From Scilla litardierei (lineage: Eukaryota; Streptophyta; Magnoliopsida; Asparagales; Asparagaceae), in assembly GCA_030789695.1 (NCBI GenBank), contig CM061141.1, positions 169,336,807 to 169,400,806 on the forward strand: a DNA stretch of 64,000 nucleotides, given 5' to 3'. Under the pieces are notes generated by a model. It saw nothing but the letters and a program-made list of their open reading frames with translations, was not told where the DNA came from and made no database searches. Position numbers and translations under genes: made by a program. Below, piece by piece: positions 9,490 to 20,300 of this stretch (positions are counted from its first letter, which is position 1; every line of letters starts with the position of its first letter).

Positions 9490-11571
9490 CGTGAGGAGGT
9501 TGTTTTTTATTCCCACGAAATTTCAATTGATATTGCCCAAACTGTTGCCCAAAATTGAAGGTTTGAAGCATTTTTCGATTTCTGGCTGCCCTAGCTCACT
9601 CTAATAGATGAAGGAGGCATTCTATATCCCAAACGATTGAAATATTCGTTCCTGAGCTTCCGATTGTGCGTCACCATCGTTTTCAACCGAAAAACTGCAA
9701 GAATTAACTCTTGGATTCAAAACACAAGCAATTGCTTCCGGCTCTGATTTCTGGGACTTGCGATGATTTTGTGGAAGTTTTGGCAGACTATGAGGATAAA
9801 TAAAGAGTAAACGTTGTTTCAAGGCGGAGAGGAGGTTGTTTTCTTTATTCCACGAAATTTCAATTGCAATTGCCCAACGGTTGCCCAAAATTGAAGGTTT
9901 GAAGCATTTTTCGATTTCTGGCTGCCCTAGCTCACTCCAATGGATGAAGGAGTGCATTCTAGGCCTCAAATGATCGAAATCTTTGTTCCTGAGCTTCAGA
10001 TAGTGCGACACCATCGTTTTCTATAGAAAAACTACACGAATTTACTCTTGGATTCAAAACACAAGCAAATTGCACACGTCTTTGATTTATGGGACTCGTA
10101 CAGATTTCGTGGGAGTTTTTGGAGGAATATGAGGACGAATGGACAATAAATGTTGTTTCTATGGGAAGAGAAGGTTGTTTACTCTCTAGTCCCAAGACAT
10201 TTCAATTGGAAATTACCAAATGGTTGCCCAAAATAGATGGTTTGAATCATTTTTCGGTTTCTAGATACCCTAGCTCACTCTAATGGACGAAGTAGTGCAT
10301 TCTAGGCCCCAAATGATTGAAATCTTCGTTCATGAGCTTCGATAGTGCGTCATCATAGTTTCTACTGAAAAACGACAAGAATTTACGCTTGGATTCAAAA
10401 CGCAAGCAATTGCATACGTCTCTGACTTCTGGGACTCGCGAGGATTTCGTGGGAGTTTTGGCAGACTATGATGATAAATATAGTTAGAGTAAATGTTGTT
10501 TCAATACAGAGAGGTGGTTGTTTTATTTATTCCCTCGAAATTTCAATTGCAATTGCCCACCGGTTGCCCAAAATTGAAGCTTTGAAGAATTTTACGATTT
10601 CTGGTTGCCCCTAGCTCACTCTAATAGATGAAGGAGGGCATTTTTAGGTCTCAAACGATCGAAATATTCGTTACTGAGCTTCCAATTGTGCGTCACCATC
10701 GTTTTCTACCAAAAAACTACAAGAATTAGCTCTTAGATTCAAAACACAAGTTATTGCACCCGTCTCTGATTTCTAGGACTCGCACGGATTTCATGGGAGT
10801 TTTGGGGGAATATGAGGATAAATGGAGAGTAAACGTTGTTTCTACGTGGTGAGGATGCAGTTTTCCCAATTCTAACGAAATTTCAATTGGAATTACCCAG
10901 CGGTTGTCCAAAATAACACGTTTGAAGTGTTTTTCGATTTCTGGCTGCCCTACCTCACTCTTATGGATGAATGATGGCATTCTAGGCCTCAAACGATCGA
11001 AATCTTCGTTCTAGGGCTTCCGATAGTGCGTCACCATTGTTTTCTACAGAAAAACTACATGAATTTGCTCTTGTATTCAAAACACAAGCAATTGCATCCG
11101 TCTCTAATTTCGGGGACTCGAACGCATTTCATGGGAGTTTTGGATGAATGAGGTCAAATGGAGAGTAAACATTGTTTCTATGGGGAGATGAGCCTATTTC
11201 CTCTATTCCCATGAAATATCAATAGGAATTGCCCAACGGTTGCCCAAAATAGCAGGTTTGATATATTTTTTGGTTTCTGGCAGCCCTAGCTAACTCTAAT
11301 GGACGAAGGAGGGCATTCTAGGCCCCAAACGATCGAAATATTCGTTTCTGAGATTCCGATTATGCGTCACCATCGTTTTCTAACGAAAAATTGCAAGAAT
11401 TTACTCTGAAATTCAAAACACAAGAAATTGCACATGTCTCTGATTTTTTTGGGACTCGCACGGATTTCATGGAAGTTTTGGAGGAATATGAGGACAAATG
11501 GAGAGTAAACATTGTTTCTATGCAGAGTGGAGGTTATTTCCTCTATTCCCACGAAATTTCAATTGGCATTG
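9490..11571. repeat. Satellite A array, block 1 (about 6 monomers of about 340 bp)
   Basis: The landmark CTAGCTCACT recurs at 9591, 9927, 10270, 10611 and about 10950, a spacing of 336-343 bp. Each monomer carries, in order, ATTCCCACGAAATTTCAATTG, GCCCAAAATTGAAGG, TTTCTGGCTGCCCTAGCTCA, AAACGATCGAAATCTTCGTT, GTGCGTCACCATCGTTTTCT, TTGGATTCAAAACACAAGC, CGTCTCTGATTTCTGGGACTC and GGATTTCGTGGGAGTTTTGG. Monomers differ by many substitutions and small indels. Open frames of 60-120 codons on both strands are by-products of the repeat. The block ends in mid-monomer at the gypsy target site. Confidence 0.95.
11567..11571. repeat. Target site duplication, left copy (CATTG)
   Basis: CATTG immediately precedes the TG of the left LTR. 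The right flank has CATTA at 17384-17388, one mismatch. Joining the flanks with one copy restores a normal satellite A stretch (AATTGGCATTGTCCAACGG), as seen in other monomers. Confidence 0.8.
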
Positions 11572-12292
11572 TGATGCGTGACGGGTAATGGAATGTAGAG
11601 AGGTCAGAATTGAAGAATAGAATGGAGAATAGAGATACGAGAAAAAGTCTATGCCACCACTCAAGATCGGAAAATAGAGTTCGCCACAACTGAGATTAAA
11701 GGCCAGGCCACCGTCCCAGTTGATAAAGAACTCACTTGTCTCACCACTAACCTTCCCACCGTTAGATAAATAAAGAAAACAAGATTAACAACAAGCTTTG
11801 AAAGAACTTGCAACTTCAGAATTTTCATTCAGTAAAAACTGATATTCTAAGTTACAAAGACTCTCTTTTAAAGAAGACATACAACATTGATAATGACATA
11901 CATCAGCATTTAATAGCCAACAACTTTCAAGCCTTGAATACACAACTTGCTATGCTACACTTTACTATGCTACAACTTACTAGGCTACAACTTTCTAGAC
12001 ATTGAATGCTGAAAAAATAAATGCTAGCATGGAGATTTCCAAGGCCAAAGTCTTCAAAATTCGTCCAACTCTTCAGCTTCCCCTTAATTTGAAATCTGCA
12101 TCTTCATTTGAGTTTTGATGCCAAAATAATCACTTCCCATCATAGTTGAATCATTAAGGAAGCCAATAAAGCAAAACTTGGCCCAAAACAGCTTGAGGAC
12201 CAACCTGAAATTGAGAGCTAAAGTTAGAGCTCCAAATTTCTTTGATGTCACTTGCTATCATCATCAGATTAGTCATGTTTGCTCCTGCATCA
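11572..12292 (-). repeat. Gypsy 3' LTR (left), 721 bp
   Basis: It begins TGATGCGTGACGG and ends GCTCCTGCATCA on the + strand, and matches 16702-17383 throughout. It holds a stretch near 11790-11830 that the right LTR lacks in part and one extra 16-bp CTATGCTACA-type repeat at about 11950-11995 (three copies against two). The polyprotein frame runs into it from 12293, as in many plant gypsy elements. Confidence 0.93.
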
Positions 12293-12305
12293 TTCTCTCC
12301 TCCTT
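12293..12305 (-). other. Polypurine tract of the gypsy element
   Basis: On the minus strand the bases directly before the 3' LTR read AAGGAGGAGAGAA, followed by TGATGCAGG. This is a 13-base purine run abutting the LTR, as needed to prime plus-strand DNA synthesis. Confidence 0.85.
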
Positions 12306-13400
12306 GATTGGGATTTGCCACCAAATACTCAGCATCTTCATTTTCAGGTAAGAATTGAGTTAAATCACCAATATGGAAAGTGGCAGAAATATTGGTTTCT
12401 CCAGGCAATTCAAGCTTATATGCATTACTTCCAACTTTCTTAACACTTTGAAAGTGCCATAACAACGAGCCATGACCTTGTTCTTCCTTCGTGAGGGAAA
12501 CCTTTCCTTCCTTAAATGAAGCCAAACCAGATCACTAGGCTTAAATTCAAGGGAGTTGCGATGCTTGTTAGCCTTTTGCTTGTACAATTCATTCACCCTT
12601 TCAATTCTAGTCTTCACTTGTTCATGGAGCTTTTTCATTTCTTTGGCACGCTGTTCAGCTTCAAAACTCACTTGGGATGCAATAGAAAGTGGGATCAGAT
12701 CAATGGGAGTAAGAGGCTTCACTCCATAATTCACTTAAAATGGAGACTTTCCTGTTGCATATGATGGAGCTCTATTGTATGCAAACTCAGCATAGGGAAG
12801 TTTGCATCCCAATCTTTGATATTTTTTCCCACCAAACTTCTGAGAAGAGTTGAGAGTGTTCTAGTCACTTTTGTTTGCCCATCAGTTTGAGGATGGTAGG
12901 CAAGAGATTTGTTCCCAACAATTTCCACAAGCATATCCAAAAATGGCTTACAACTTAGAATCTCTAACACTTACATTGGTCTTTGGAACTCCATGAAGCT
13001 TGAGAATTTCTTTGAAATAGAGATCAACAACATAAGAAGCATCATCTAATTTCGTGCATGCGATGAAATGAGCCATTTTTGAAAAACAATCAACAACTAC
13101 CATGATAGCATCTTTCCCTCTTTGAGTTCTTGGTAGTGCCACAATAAAATCCATGCTCACATCTTTCCAAGGCTGATTTGGAACATGCAGGGGAGTATTC
13201 CTTGATGAAATTGACTCTTAGCTTTATGACAAATAGAGCATCTTGAAACAACATTATGGACATCACCAGTCATCTTAGACCAATAAAAGTGTTCTTGCAA
13301 GATGTCAAGTGTCTAGTTGATGCCAAAATGACCAGCAACAGCGCCACCATGGGCTTCTTTCACCAAAAGATCACACATTGAACTTTTGGGAATGCACAAC
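12293..13400 (-). pseudogene. Gypsy integrase and polyprotein C-terminus, inactive
   Basis: Read on the minus strand, the zinc-finger part is recognisable (13190-13380: G-H-F-G-I-N..., [13 protein letters not shown]). The catalytic core follows with [15 protein letters not shown] and K-M-A-H-F-I-A-C. The second catalytic Asp, normally in V-S-D-R-D-S-K, is Val (V-S-V-R-D, near 12960-12975). The catalytic Glu, normally in D-G-Q-T-E, is Lys (D-G-Q-T-K, near 12865-12880). The C-terminal part has L-R-K-E-R-F-P and N-A-Y-K-L-E-L-P-G-E-T-N-I-S-A-T-F, typical of plant chromovirus integrase tails. Several frameshifts (about 12500, 12740, 12950, 13170) split the frame. Two of three catalytic acidic residues are gone. 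Confidence 0.88.
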
Positions 13401-13559
13401 TTGTTGTTCTTGAAAAGAAAACCTTCCTGAATCACTTAAGGGCCTGAAAGAGCAGCCCTTTCTTTCTCAAAGAATTGAGAAAAGTCTTGATCATCCTTGT
13501 AAAGAGCTTTAATAAAATGAAAACCAAGAATTTTAGCTTCAACAATAGATAGAAGAGAA

Positions 13560-14930
13560 TACCACTTTGAAAGTGCATCAGCTACAACATTGGTTTTCTA
13601 GATTTATGCTTTGAAACAAATGCGAAGGATTGAAGAAATTCAACCCATTTCGCATGCCTTTGATTCAACTTGTGCTGTCCATTAATAAACTTAAGTGCTT
13701 GATGATCAGAATGTAGAACAAATTGCTTGGGGCGAAGATAATGACTCCAATAACCAAGAGCTCTTACAATGGCATAGAACTCTTTATCATAAGTGCTGTA
13801 ATTCTTCCTGGAGCCATTCAACTTCCCCTGAAATAAGCTATGGGACGTTGAGATTGCACCAAAACTGCCCCAATACCTACTCCACTTGCATCACACTCCA
13901 CTTCAAAGAGATCATCAAAATTGGACAAAGCCAAAATTGGAGCTTAACAAAGTTTCTTCTTAATGGATTCAAAGGGATTATGAGCAGCCTTAGTCCATTC
14001 GAAAGAACCTTTCTTCATGCATTCAGTTATAGGAGCCAATAGAGTGCTGAAATCTTTAATGAATCTTCTATAAAATGATGCAAGGCCATGGAAACTTCTT
14101 ACTTCAGATATGTTGGTTGGAACTGGCCAAGATCTCACAGCTTCAACTTTGGATTCATCAACAGAAATTCCATCCTTTGAAACAACATATCCATGGAAAA
14201 CAACACTAGGAGTGAAGAATTCACATTTTTCCAACTTTCCAAAAAGTTTTTGTTGCCTCAAAACAGAAAAGACAGCTGTTAAGTGCTTCAAATGATCTTC
14301 ATGATTCTTAGAATAAACCAGAATATCATCAAAGTATACGACGACAAACTTACCGATGAAAGGACGTAGGACCTCATTCATCAACCTCATAAAAGTACTT
14401 GAAGCATTAGTGAGTCCAAATGGTATGACGCTCCATTCATATAATCCTCCTTTAATTTTAAATGATGTCTTCCACTCATCTCATTCCTTCATTCTGAAGA
14501 TCAATCTTTGAGAAGACAATAGAACCATGCAACTCATCAAGCATATCATCCAAGCGAGGAATTGGATATCTATACTTAAGGGTGATGTTATTTATGGCCC
14601 TACTATCAACACACATGCACATAGTACCATCCTTCTTTGGACCAAGCAAAGCTGGAACAGAACATGGGCTCATACTTTCTCGAACATATCCTCTAGCCAC
14701 CAATTCTTCCACCTGACTTTGTAGCTCTTTGGTTTCTTCTGGATTACACCGATAGGCAGCTTTGTTTGGCAAAGGAGCACCAGGATAAGATCAATTTGAT
14801 GTTCAATCCCTCTTATTGGAGACAAACCAGGTGGTAGATCATCCGGGAATACATCTTGAAATTGCTCAATCAATGATTGCACCAAAGGATGCAATGTTTC
14901 TTCATTTCTTCCTTTCGAAGCCTCAACCAC
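13560..14930 (-). pseudogene. Gypsy reverse transcriptase and RNase H, frameshifted
   Basis: Minus-strand segments give, in order: a linker ending D-L-P-P-G-L-S-P-I-R-G-I-E-H (about 14790-14860), RT with [20 protein letters not shown] and F-S-K-I-D-L (14500-14760), the catalytic box Y-F-D-D-I-L-V-Y-S (about 14315-14340), and RNase H with Y-S-T-Y-D-K-E-F-Y-A-I and L-H-S-D-H-Q-A-L-K (13640-13810). Between K-I-D-L and D-E-W-K-T, near 14490-14505, the usual S-G-Y-H-Q-I-R segment is missing and the frame shifts by one. YFDD is intact, but that deletion, together with frameshifts near 13930 and 14770, destroys the enzyme. Confidence 0.9.
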
Positions 14931-15002
14931 AAGTAAAGCATAAATAGTGTTGTAATTGAGTAAATAATGATCAACTTGTGCCTGGCATATGTAGGAGGCT
15001 TT

Positions 15003-15470
15003 CTAACTTGTGGTTCCCACCCTATGTAAATTCACATAAATCTGACTAGGTGGTAAAGGAACAAGTGTGATTTTCTTTTGATCAACAATAAGAGAATAAG
15101 TGTTTTTGTGGCCATCATGAATAACATGTTTATCAAACTGCCAAGGTCTTCCTAAGAGAATCTGGCTAGCATCGATAGGAATCACATCACACAAAATATG
15201 ATCATGATAAACATTTCCAATGAAAAGAGCAACAAGAGCTTTTTTGGTTACCTTGACATCACTGTTTTTTCTAAGCCATTGAAGTTTGTATGGATGCGGG
15301 TGTGGTGTAGTAGGCAACTAAAGTTTCTCAACGAGTATTGTAGAAGCAACATTTGCACAGCTGACACTGTTTATATGAGATTGCATACTTTGCCCTTGAT
15401 GTTGCACCTAGTGTAAAATATTTGCTCTCTTTGGCCTTGTTCTTGTGGTGCTACCTTTGCATGGAGAACC
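15003..15470 (-). pseudogene. Gypsy protease, active site lost
   Basis: Minus-strand translation shows C-N-I-K-G-K-V-C-N-L-I, then C-A-N-V-A-S-T-I-L-V-E-K-L, then P-H-P-Y-K-L-Q-W-L, L-L-G-R-P-W-Q-F-D and K-I-T-L-V-P-L-P-P. This is the usual order in plant chromovirus proteases. The active-site triplet expected as D-S-G reads N-S-V (near 15355-15365), so the catalytic Asp is lost. A frameshift/stop immediately upstream (about 15368) and a TAG after V-E-K-L (about 15317) also interrupt it. Confidence 0.85.
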
Positions 15471-15605
15471 CTTCTGAACATAAGAAGTTCACCTTGATCA
15501 GCTTCTAACACCATCTTGTCTTCAGGATCAGCATTTCCTTCAATATCCCAAATCACTTCCTTTTCAAATTCTTCCTCAATCTCTTCAATCTCCTTAAGTG
15601 TCATA
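15471..15605 (-). pseudogene. Gypsy gag-protease linker
   Basis: An acidic Glu-rich linker (L-K-E-I-E-E-I-E-E-E-F-E-K-E) follows the zinc knuckle and leads to the protease. It has no catalytic motif. Linkers of this kind are usual between gag and protease in these elements. Confidence 0.7.
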
Positions 15606-16545
15606 ATTCTTCTATTTGGACAATCAGCCTGGAAATGGCCAAAAGCATGACATTTAAAGCATTTCTTCCCATCAAACCTTTTCTAAACTTCTTTAGGAGT
15701 TTCCTTTACCTTCTCCTTATTATTATCATCTTTTGCAGAAGAAGAGTCATTTTTAGAGAAAGCGCTCTTAAAGAATTTGGAGGCTTGCTTGCTATCTTCT
15801 TCAACTTAGCATGTTTCTCCACCTTCACGGCCAACTTGCACACATCCTCAAAGGTCCAAAAAGGCTGTAGATCAACCTTCTCAGCAATATTTGGATTTAA
15901 CCCACTAAGGAATCGGACAATTTTCAGTTCAGATTCTTCTTGAATTCCACTCTTCATAAGGAGTTGCTCAATTTCTCTAATATACTCTTAAACACCTATA
16001 CTTTCTTGCTTAAGAGACGCAACCTTGAGATACAAATCTTGCTTGTAACTTGCTGGAATAAATCTTTTATCCATAAGTCTTTTCAGTTTGATCCAAGACT
16101 TAAGCTTTCTTTTGCCTTCTCGACTCATCTCCAATTTCAGGTTCTCAAACCAGATCGATGCATACCTTTTGAACTTGATGCATGCAACCTTGAAGCATTT
16201 CTCATCATTATAACCTTTTGGCTTCAAAAATTCGCTCAATAGAATGAACCCACTCCAAATATACAGCAAGATTCATGCTCCCATCAAAATCTGGTGGATC
16301 TATCTCCACATCTTTGAAATCATCTTTTTTTTTGGGGGGGGGGGCTTCTATGATGAACTTGAGGAATTGAATCTTCAGATGAAGATCCTGCATCACTAGA
16401 GTTTGAATTAGATAAGGAAGAGGTGCCTTGAGTGCTCCTTGAGTTCCTCCTCCTTCCATGATTCCTTCTTAGGCCTAGTTGAGCAATGGCTTAATTCAGT
16501 AAGCTCTCTATCGCGTCGTAGATTTTGAGCTTGCTCAAGGGTCAT
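15606..16545 (-). pseudogene. Gypsy gag (capsid domain and zinc knuckle), frameshifted
   Basis: The likely start on the minus strand is ATG at 16545 (M-T-L-E-Q-A-Q), a common plant gypsy gag start. After a frame change, the segment with I-D-P-P-D-F-D-G-S leads into a retrotransposon gag domain: W-F-E-N-L-K, R-F-I-P-A-S-Y-K-Q-D-L, L-K-Q-E-S-I-G-V, then E-S-E-L-K-I-V-R-F-L-S-G-L-N-P-N-I. A CCHC zinc knuckle (C-F-K-C-H-A-F-G-H-F-Q-A-D-C) lies at 15620-15661. Breaks occur near 16208-16220, 15988 and 15700. A long homopolymer pair (T9 then G11, 16325-16344) falls in the Pro/Lys-rich linker. Gag would form the particle and bind RNA in an intact element. Confidence 0.88.
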
Positions 16546-16686
16546 ATTTTGGGGAATTTCAACCATACTTTAGGCTTGAAAATGGTATATTTAGGCTTAT
16601 GAAAATGTTTAGGATAGAATAGAATGGAGATTATGCTGAATGGAGAAGAAAAGATAACATCAAAAGGGATGAAGACATGATGCTAA

Positions 16687-16698
16687 GCTTTGATACCA
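16687..16698 (-). other. Primer binding site (initiator-Met tRNA)
   Basis: On the minus strand the sequence is TGGTATCAAAGC, three bases inside the 5' LTR end. It matches the plant initiator-Met primer site TGGTATCAGAGC at 11 of 12 bases. Confidence 0.88.
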
Positions 16699-16701
16699 AG
16701 T

Positions 16702-17383
16702 TGATGTGTGACGTATAATGGAATGTAGAGAGTTCAGAATTGAAGAATAGAACGGAGGATAAAGATCTGAGATAAAGACTATGCCACCACTCAAGACCGG
16801 GAAAAGGAGTTAACCACAACTGAGATTAAAAGCCAGGCCACCCTCATTTGTCTCACCACTAACCTTTCCATAGTTAGATATAGAAAACAAGATTAACAAC
16901 AAGCTTTGAAAGAACTTGCAACTTCGGAATTTTCGTTCAACAAAAATTGATCTTCTAAAGTTACAAAGACTCTCTTTTAAAGAAGACATACAACATTGAT
17001 AATGACATACACCGGAATTTAATAGCCAACAACTTCCAAGGCTGATTACACAACTTGCTAGGCTACAACTTACTAGGCTACAACTTTCTAAACATTGAAT
17101 GCTGATAAAATAAATGCTAGAGTGGATTTCCAAGGCCAAAGTCTTCAAAATTCGTCCAAACACTTCAGCTTCCCCTTAATTTGGAATCTGAATCTTCATT
17201 TGAGTTTTGATGCCAAAATAATCACTTCACATCATAGTTGACTCATTGAGGAAGCCAATAAAGCAAAACTTGGCTCAAAACAGCTTGAGAACCAATCTGA
17301 AATTGAGAGCTAAAGTTGGCGCTCAAATTTCTTTGATGTCACTTGCTAACATCATCAGATTAATCATGTTTGCTCATGTATCA
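16702..17383 (-). repeat. Gypsy 5' LTR (right), 682 bp
   Basis: It begins TGATGTGTGACG and ends CATGTATCA on the + strand. It aligns with 11572-12292 with many substitutions. The difference in length comes mainly from about 20 missing bases after GCCAGGCCACC and one fewer 16-bp CTAGGCTACAACTTAC-type repeat. Confidence 0.93.
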
Positions 17384-17388
17384 CATTA
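17384..17388. repeat. Target site duplication, right copy (CATTA)
   Basis: It matches CATTG at 11567-11571 at four of five bases. The satellite A monomer resumes directly after it (TCCAACGGTTGTCC). Confidence 0.8.
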
Positions 17389-20300
17389 TCCAACGGTTGT
17401 CCAAAGTAGATGGTTTGAAGCATTTTTCGGTCTCTAGTTGCCCAAGCTCACTCTAATGGATGAAGGAGGGTATTATAGGCTTTAAAGGATCGAAATCCTT
17501 TTTCCCGAGCATTCGATTGTGCGTCACCATCGTTTACTACCGAAAAATTCAAGAATTTACTCAATCGAAATATTTGTTCCTGAGCTTCTGATTGTGCTTC
17601 ACCTTCGCTTTCTACCGAAAAATGCAAGAATTTACTCTTAGATTCAAAACACAAGAAATTGCAACTGTCTCTGATTTCTGGGACTCGCGAGGATTTCGTG
17701 GGAGTTTTGGTGGGCTATGACGATAAATATAGAGTAAATGTTGTTTCAATGTAGAGAGGAGGTTGTTTTCTTGATTCCCACGAAATTTCAATTGCAGTTG
17801 CCCAACGATTGCACAAAATTGAATGTTTGAAGCATTTTTTGATTTCTGGCTGCCCTAGCTCAATCTAATTGAAGAATGAAGGCATTTTAGGTCTCAAATG
17901 ATCGAAATATTTGTTAATGAGCTTCCAATTAAGCGTCACCATCGTTTTCGACCAAAAAACTTCAAGAATTAACTCTTGGGTATAAAACACAGGTTTGCTC
18001 ATGTCTCTAGTTGCTGGGACTCGCACGGATTTCGTGGGAGTTTTGGAGGAATATGAGGACAAAGGGAGTGTAAACATTGTTTCTACGTGGAGAGGAGGTA
18101 GTTTTCCCAATTCTGACGAAATTTCAATTGGAATTGCCCAGCAGTTGTCCAAAATAACACGTTTGAAGTGTTTTTCAATTTTTGGCTGCTCTAGCTCACT
18201 CTAATAGATGAGGGATGGCACTCTAGGCCTCGAAATCTTCGTTTCAGGGCTTCTGATAGTGCGTCATCATCGTTTTCTATTGAAAAACTACATGAATTTA
18301 CTCTTGGATTCAAAACACAAGCAATTGCACACGTCTATGAACTCAGGGACTTGAACGGATTTCGTGGGAGTTTTCAAGGAATAAGGTCAAATGGAGAGTA
18401 AACGTTGTTTTTATGTGGAGTGGAGGTTGTTTCCACTATTCCCACGAAATTCCAGTTGGCATTGTCCAACGGTTGTCCAAAATAGATGGTTTGAAGCATT
18501 TTTCGGTTTTTGGCTGCCCTACCTCACTCCAAGGATGAATGAGGGTATTATAGGCCTCAAACAATCGAAATCCTCTTTCCTAAGCTTTCTATTGTGCGTC
18601 ACCATCGATTTCTACTGAAAAACTTTAAGAATTTACTCTTGGATTCCACACACAAGTAATGGCAACCATCTCTAATTTTTGGGATTTGCACGGATTTGGT
18701 GAGAGTTCTGGAGGAATATGAGGAAAAATGGAGAGTAAACATTTTTTCTATGGGGAGTGGAGGTTGTTTCCTCGATTCCCACGAAATCAATTAGCATCGC
18801 CCAACGATTGTACAAAATAGATGGTTTGAAGCATTTTTCGGTTTCTGGCTACCCTAGCTCACTCTAGTGGATGAAGGAGGGCATTATAGGCCTCAAACAA
18901 TCGAAATCCTCTTTCCTGTGCTTTCAATCGTGCGTTACCATCGTTTCCTGTCGAAAAACTTCAAGAATTTACTCTTCGATTCAAAACACAAGCAACGACA
19001 CCCGTCTCTGATCTCTGTGACTCGAACAGAATTCGTGAGACTTTTGGAGGAATACGAGAATAAAAGGATAGTAAACGTTGCTTGTCTGTGGATTGGATGT
19101 TGTTTCCGCTTTTCCCTTGTAATTTAAACTGGAATTGTTCAACGGTGTCCCAAAATAGCAGATTTAAAGTATTTTGCGGTTTCTGGCTGCCTAGCTCACT
19201 CTAATGGATGAAGCAGTGCATTATAGGCCTCAAACGGTCGAAATCTTCGTTCCTGAGCTTCAGATGGTGCGTCACCATTGTTTTCAATAGTAAAACTAAA
19301 CGAATTTAATCTTGGATTCAAAACACAAGAAATAGCACACGTCTCTGATTTTTGGGACTCGCACGGATTTCGAGGGGATTTTTGGGGACTATAAGGATAA
19401 ATATAGAGTTAACGTTGTTTCAACGTAGAGCAGATGTTGTTTTTTTATTCCCACGAAATTTCTATTGCAATTGCCCAAATGGTCGCCTAAAATTGAAGGT
19501 TTGACGCATTTTTCGAATTCTGGTTGACCTAGCTAACTCTAATAGATGAAGAGTGCATTATAGGCCCCAAGTGATCGAAATATTCGTTCATGAGCTTCCG
19601 ATTATACGTCACCATAGTTTTCAATCGAAAAACTGCCAGAATTAACTCTTGGATTCAAAACAGAAGCAATTGCATCCGTCTCTGATTTCTGGGACTCGCG
19701 ATGATTTTGTGGGAGTTTTGGCGGACTACGAGGATAAATACAGAGAGGAGGTTGTTTTATTTATTCCCCACGAAATTTCAATTGCATTTGCCCATCGGTT
19801 GTCCAAAATTGTATGTTTGAAGCATTTTTCGATTTCTGGCTGTTGTAGCTCACGCTAATGGATGAAAGAGTGCAGTATAGGCCTCAAACGATCGAAATTT
19901 TCGTTCCGAAGCTTCAAATAGTGCGTCACCATCGTTTTCTATAGAAAACTACACGAATTTACTCTTGGATTGAAAACACAAGCAATTGCACACGTCTCTG
20001 TTTTTTGGGACTCGCACGGATTTCGTGGAAGTGTTGGAGAAATATGAGGCAAATGGAGGGTAAATGTTGCTTCTATGGGGAGAGAAGGTGTTTTAATCTC
20101 TATTCCCAAGACATTTCAATTGGAAATTACCAAACGGTTGCCCAAAATAGATGGTTTGAAGCGTTTTTTCGGTTTCTGGCTGCAGTAGCTCACTCTAATA
20201 GATTAAGTAGTGCTTTCTAGACCCCAAATGATCGAAATCTTCATTTCTGAGCTTTCGATAGTGCACCGTCAACGTTTTCTACCGAAAAACGACAAGAATT

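Larger units (their letters stand above)
11572..17383 (-). mobile_element. Ty3/gypsy LTR retrotransposon, complete in outline but inactive, 5812 bp
   Basis: Two LTRs (11572-12292 and 16702-17383) begin TGATG and end ATCA. On the minus strand the order is 5' LTR, initiator-Met primer binding site, gag with CCHC zinc knuckle, protease, reverse transcriptase, RNase H, integrase, polypurine tract, 3' LTR. RT before integrase is the Ty3/gypsy order. Protein motifs resemble plant chromoviruses of the Reina/CRM type; the exact clade is not settled. A 5-bp target duplication in satellite A flanks it. Frameshifts, stops and lost catalytic residues in protease and integrase make it defective. The LTRs differ by many substitutions and a gap of about 20 bp, so the insertion is not recent. 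Confidence 0.95.

Noticed and set aside
13695..14042. + strand open frames inside the gypsy element
   Set aside because: They are antisense to RNase H and RT sequence.
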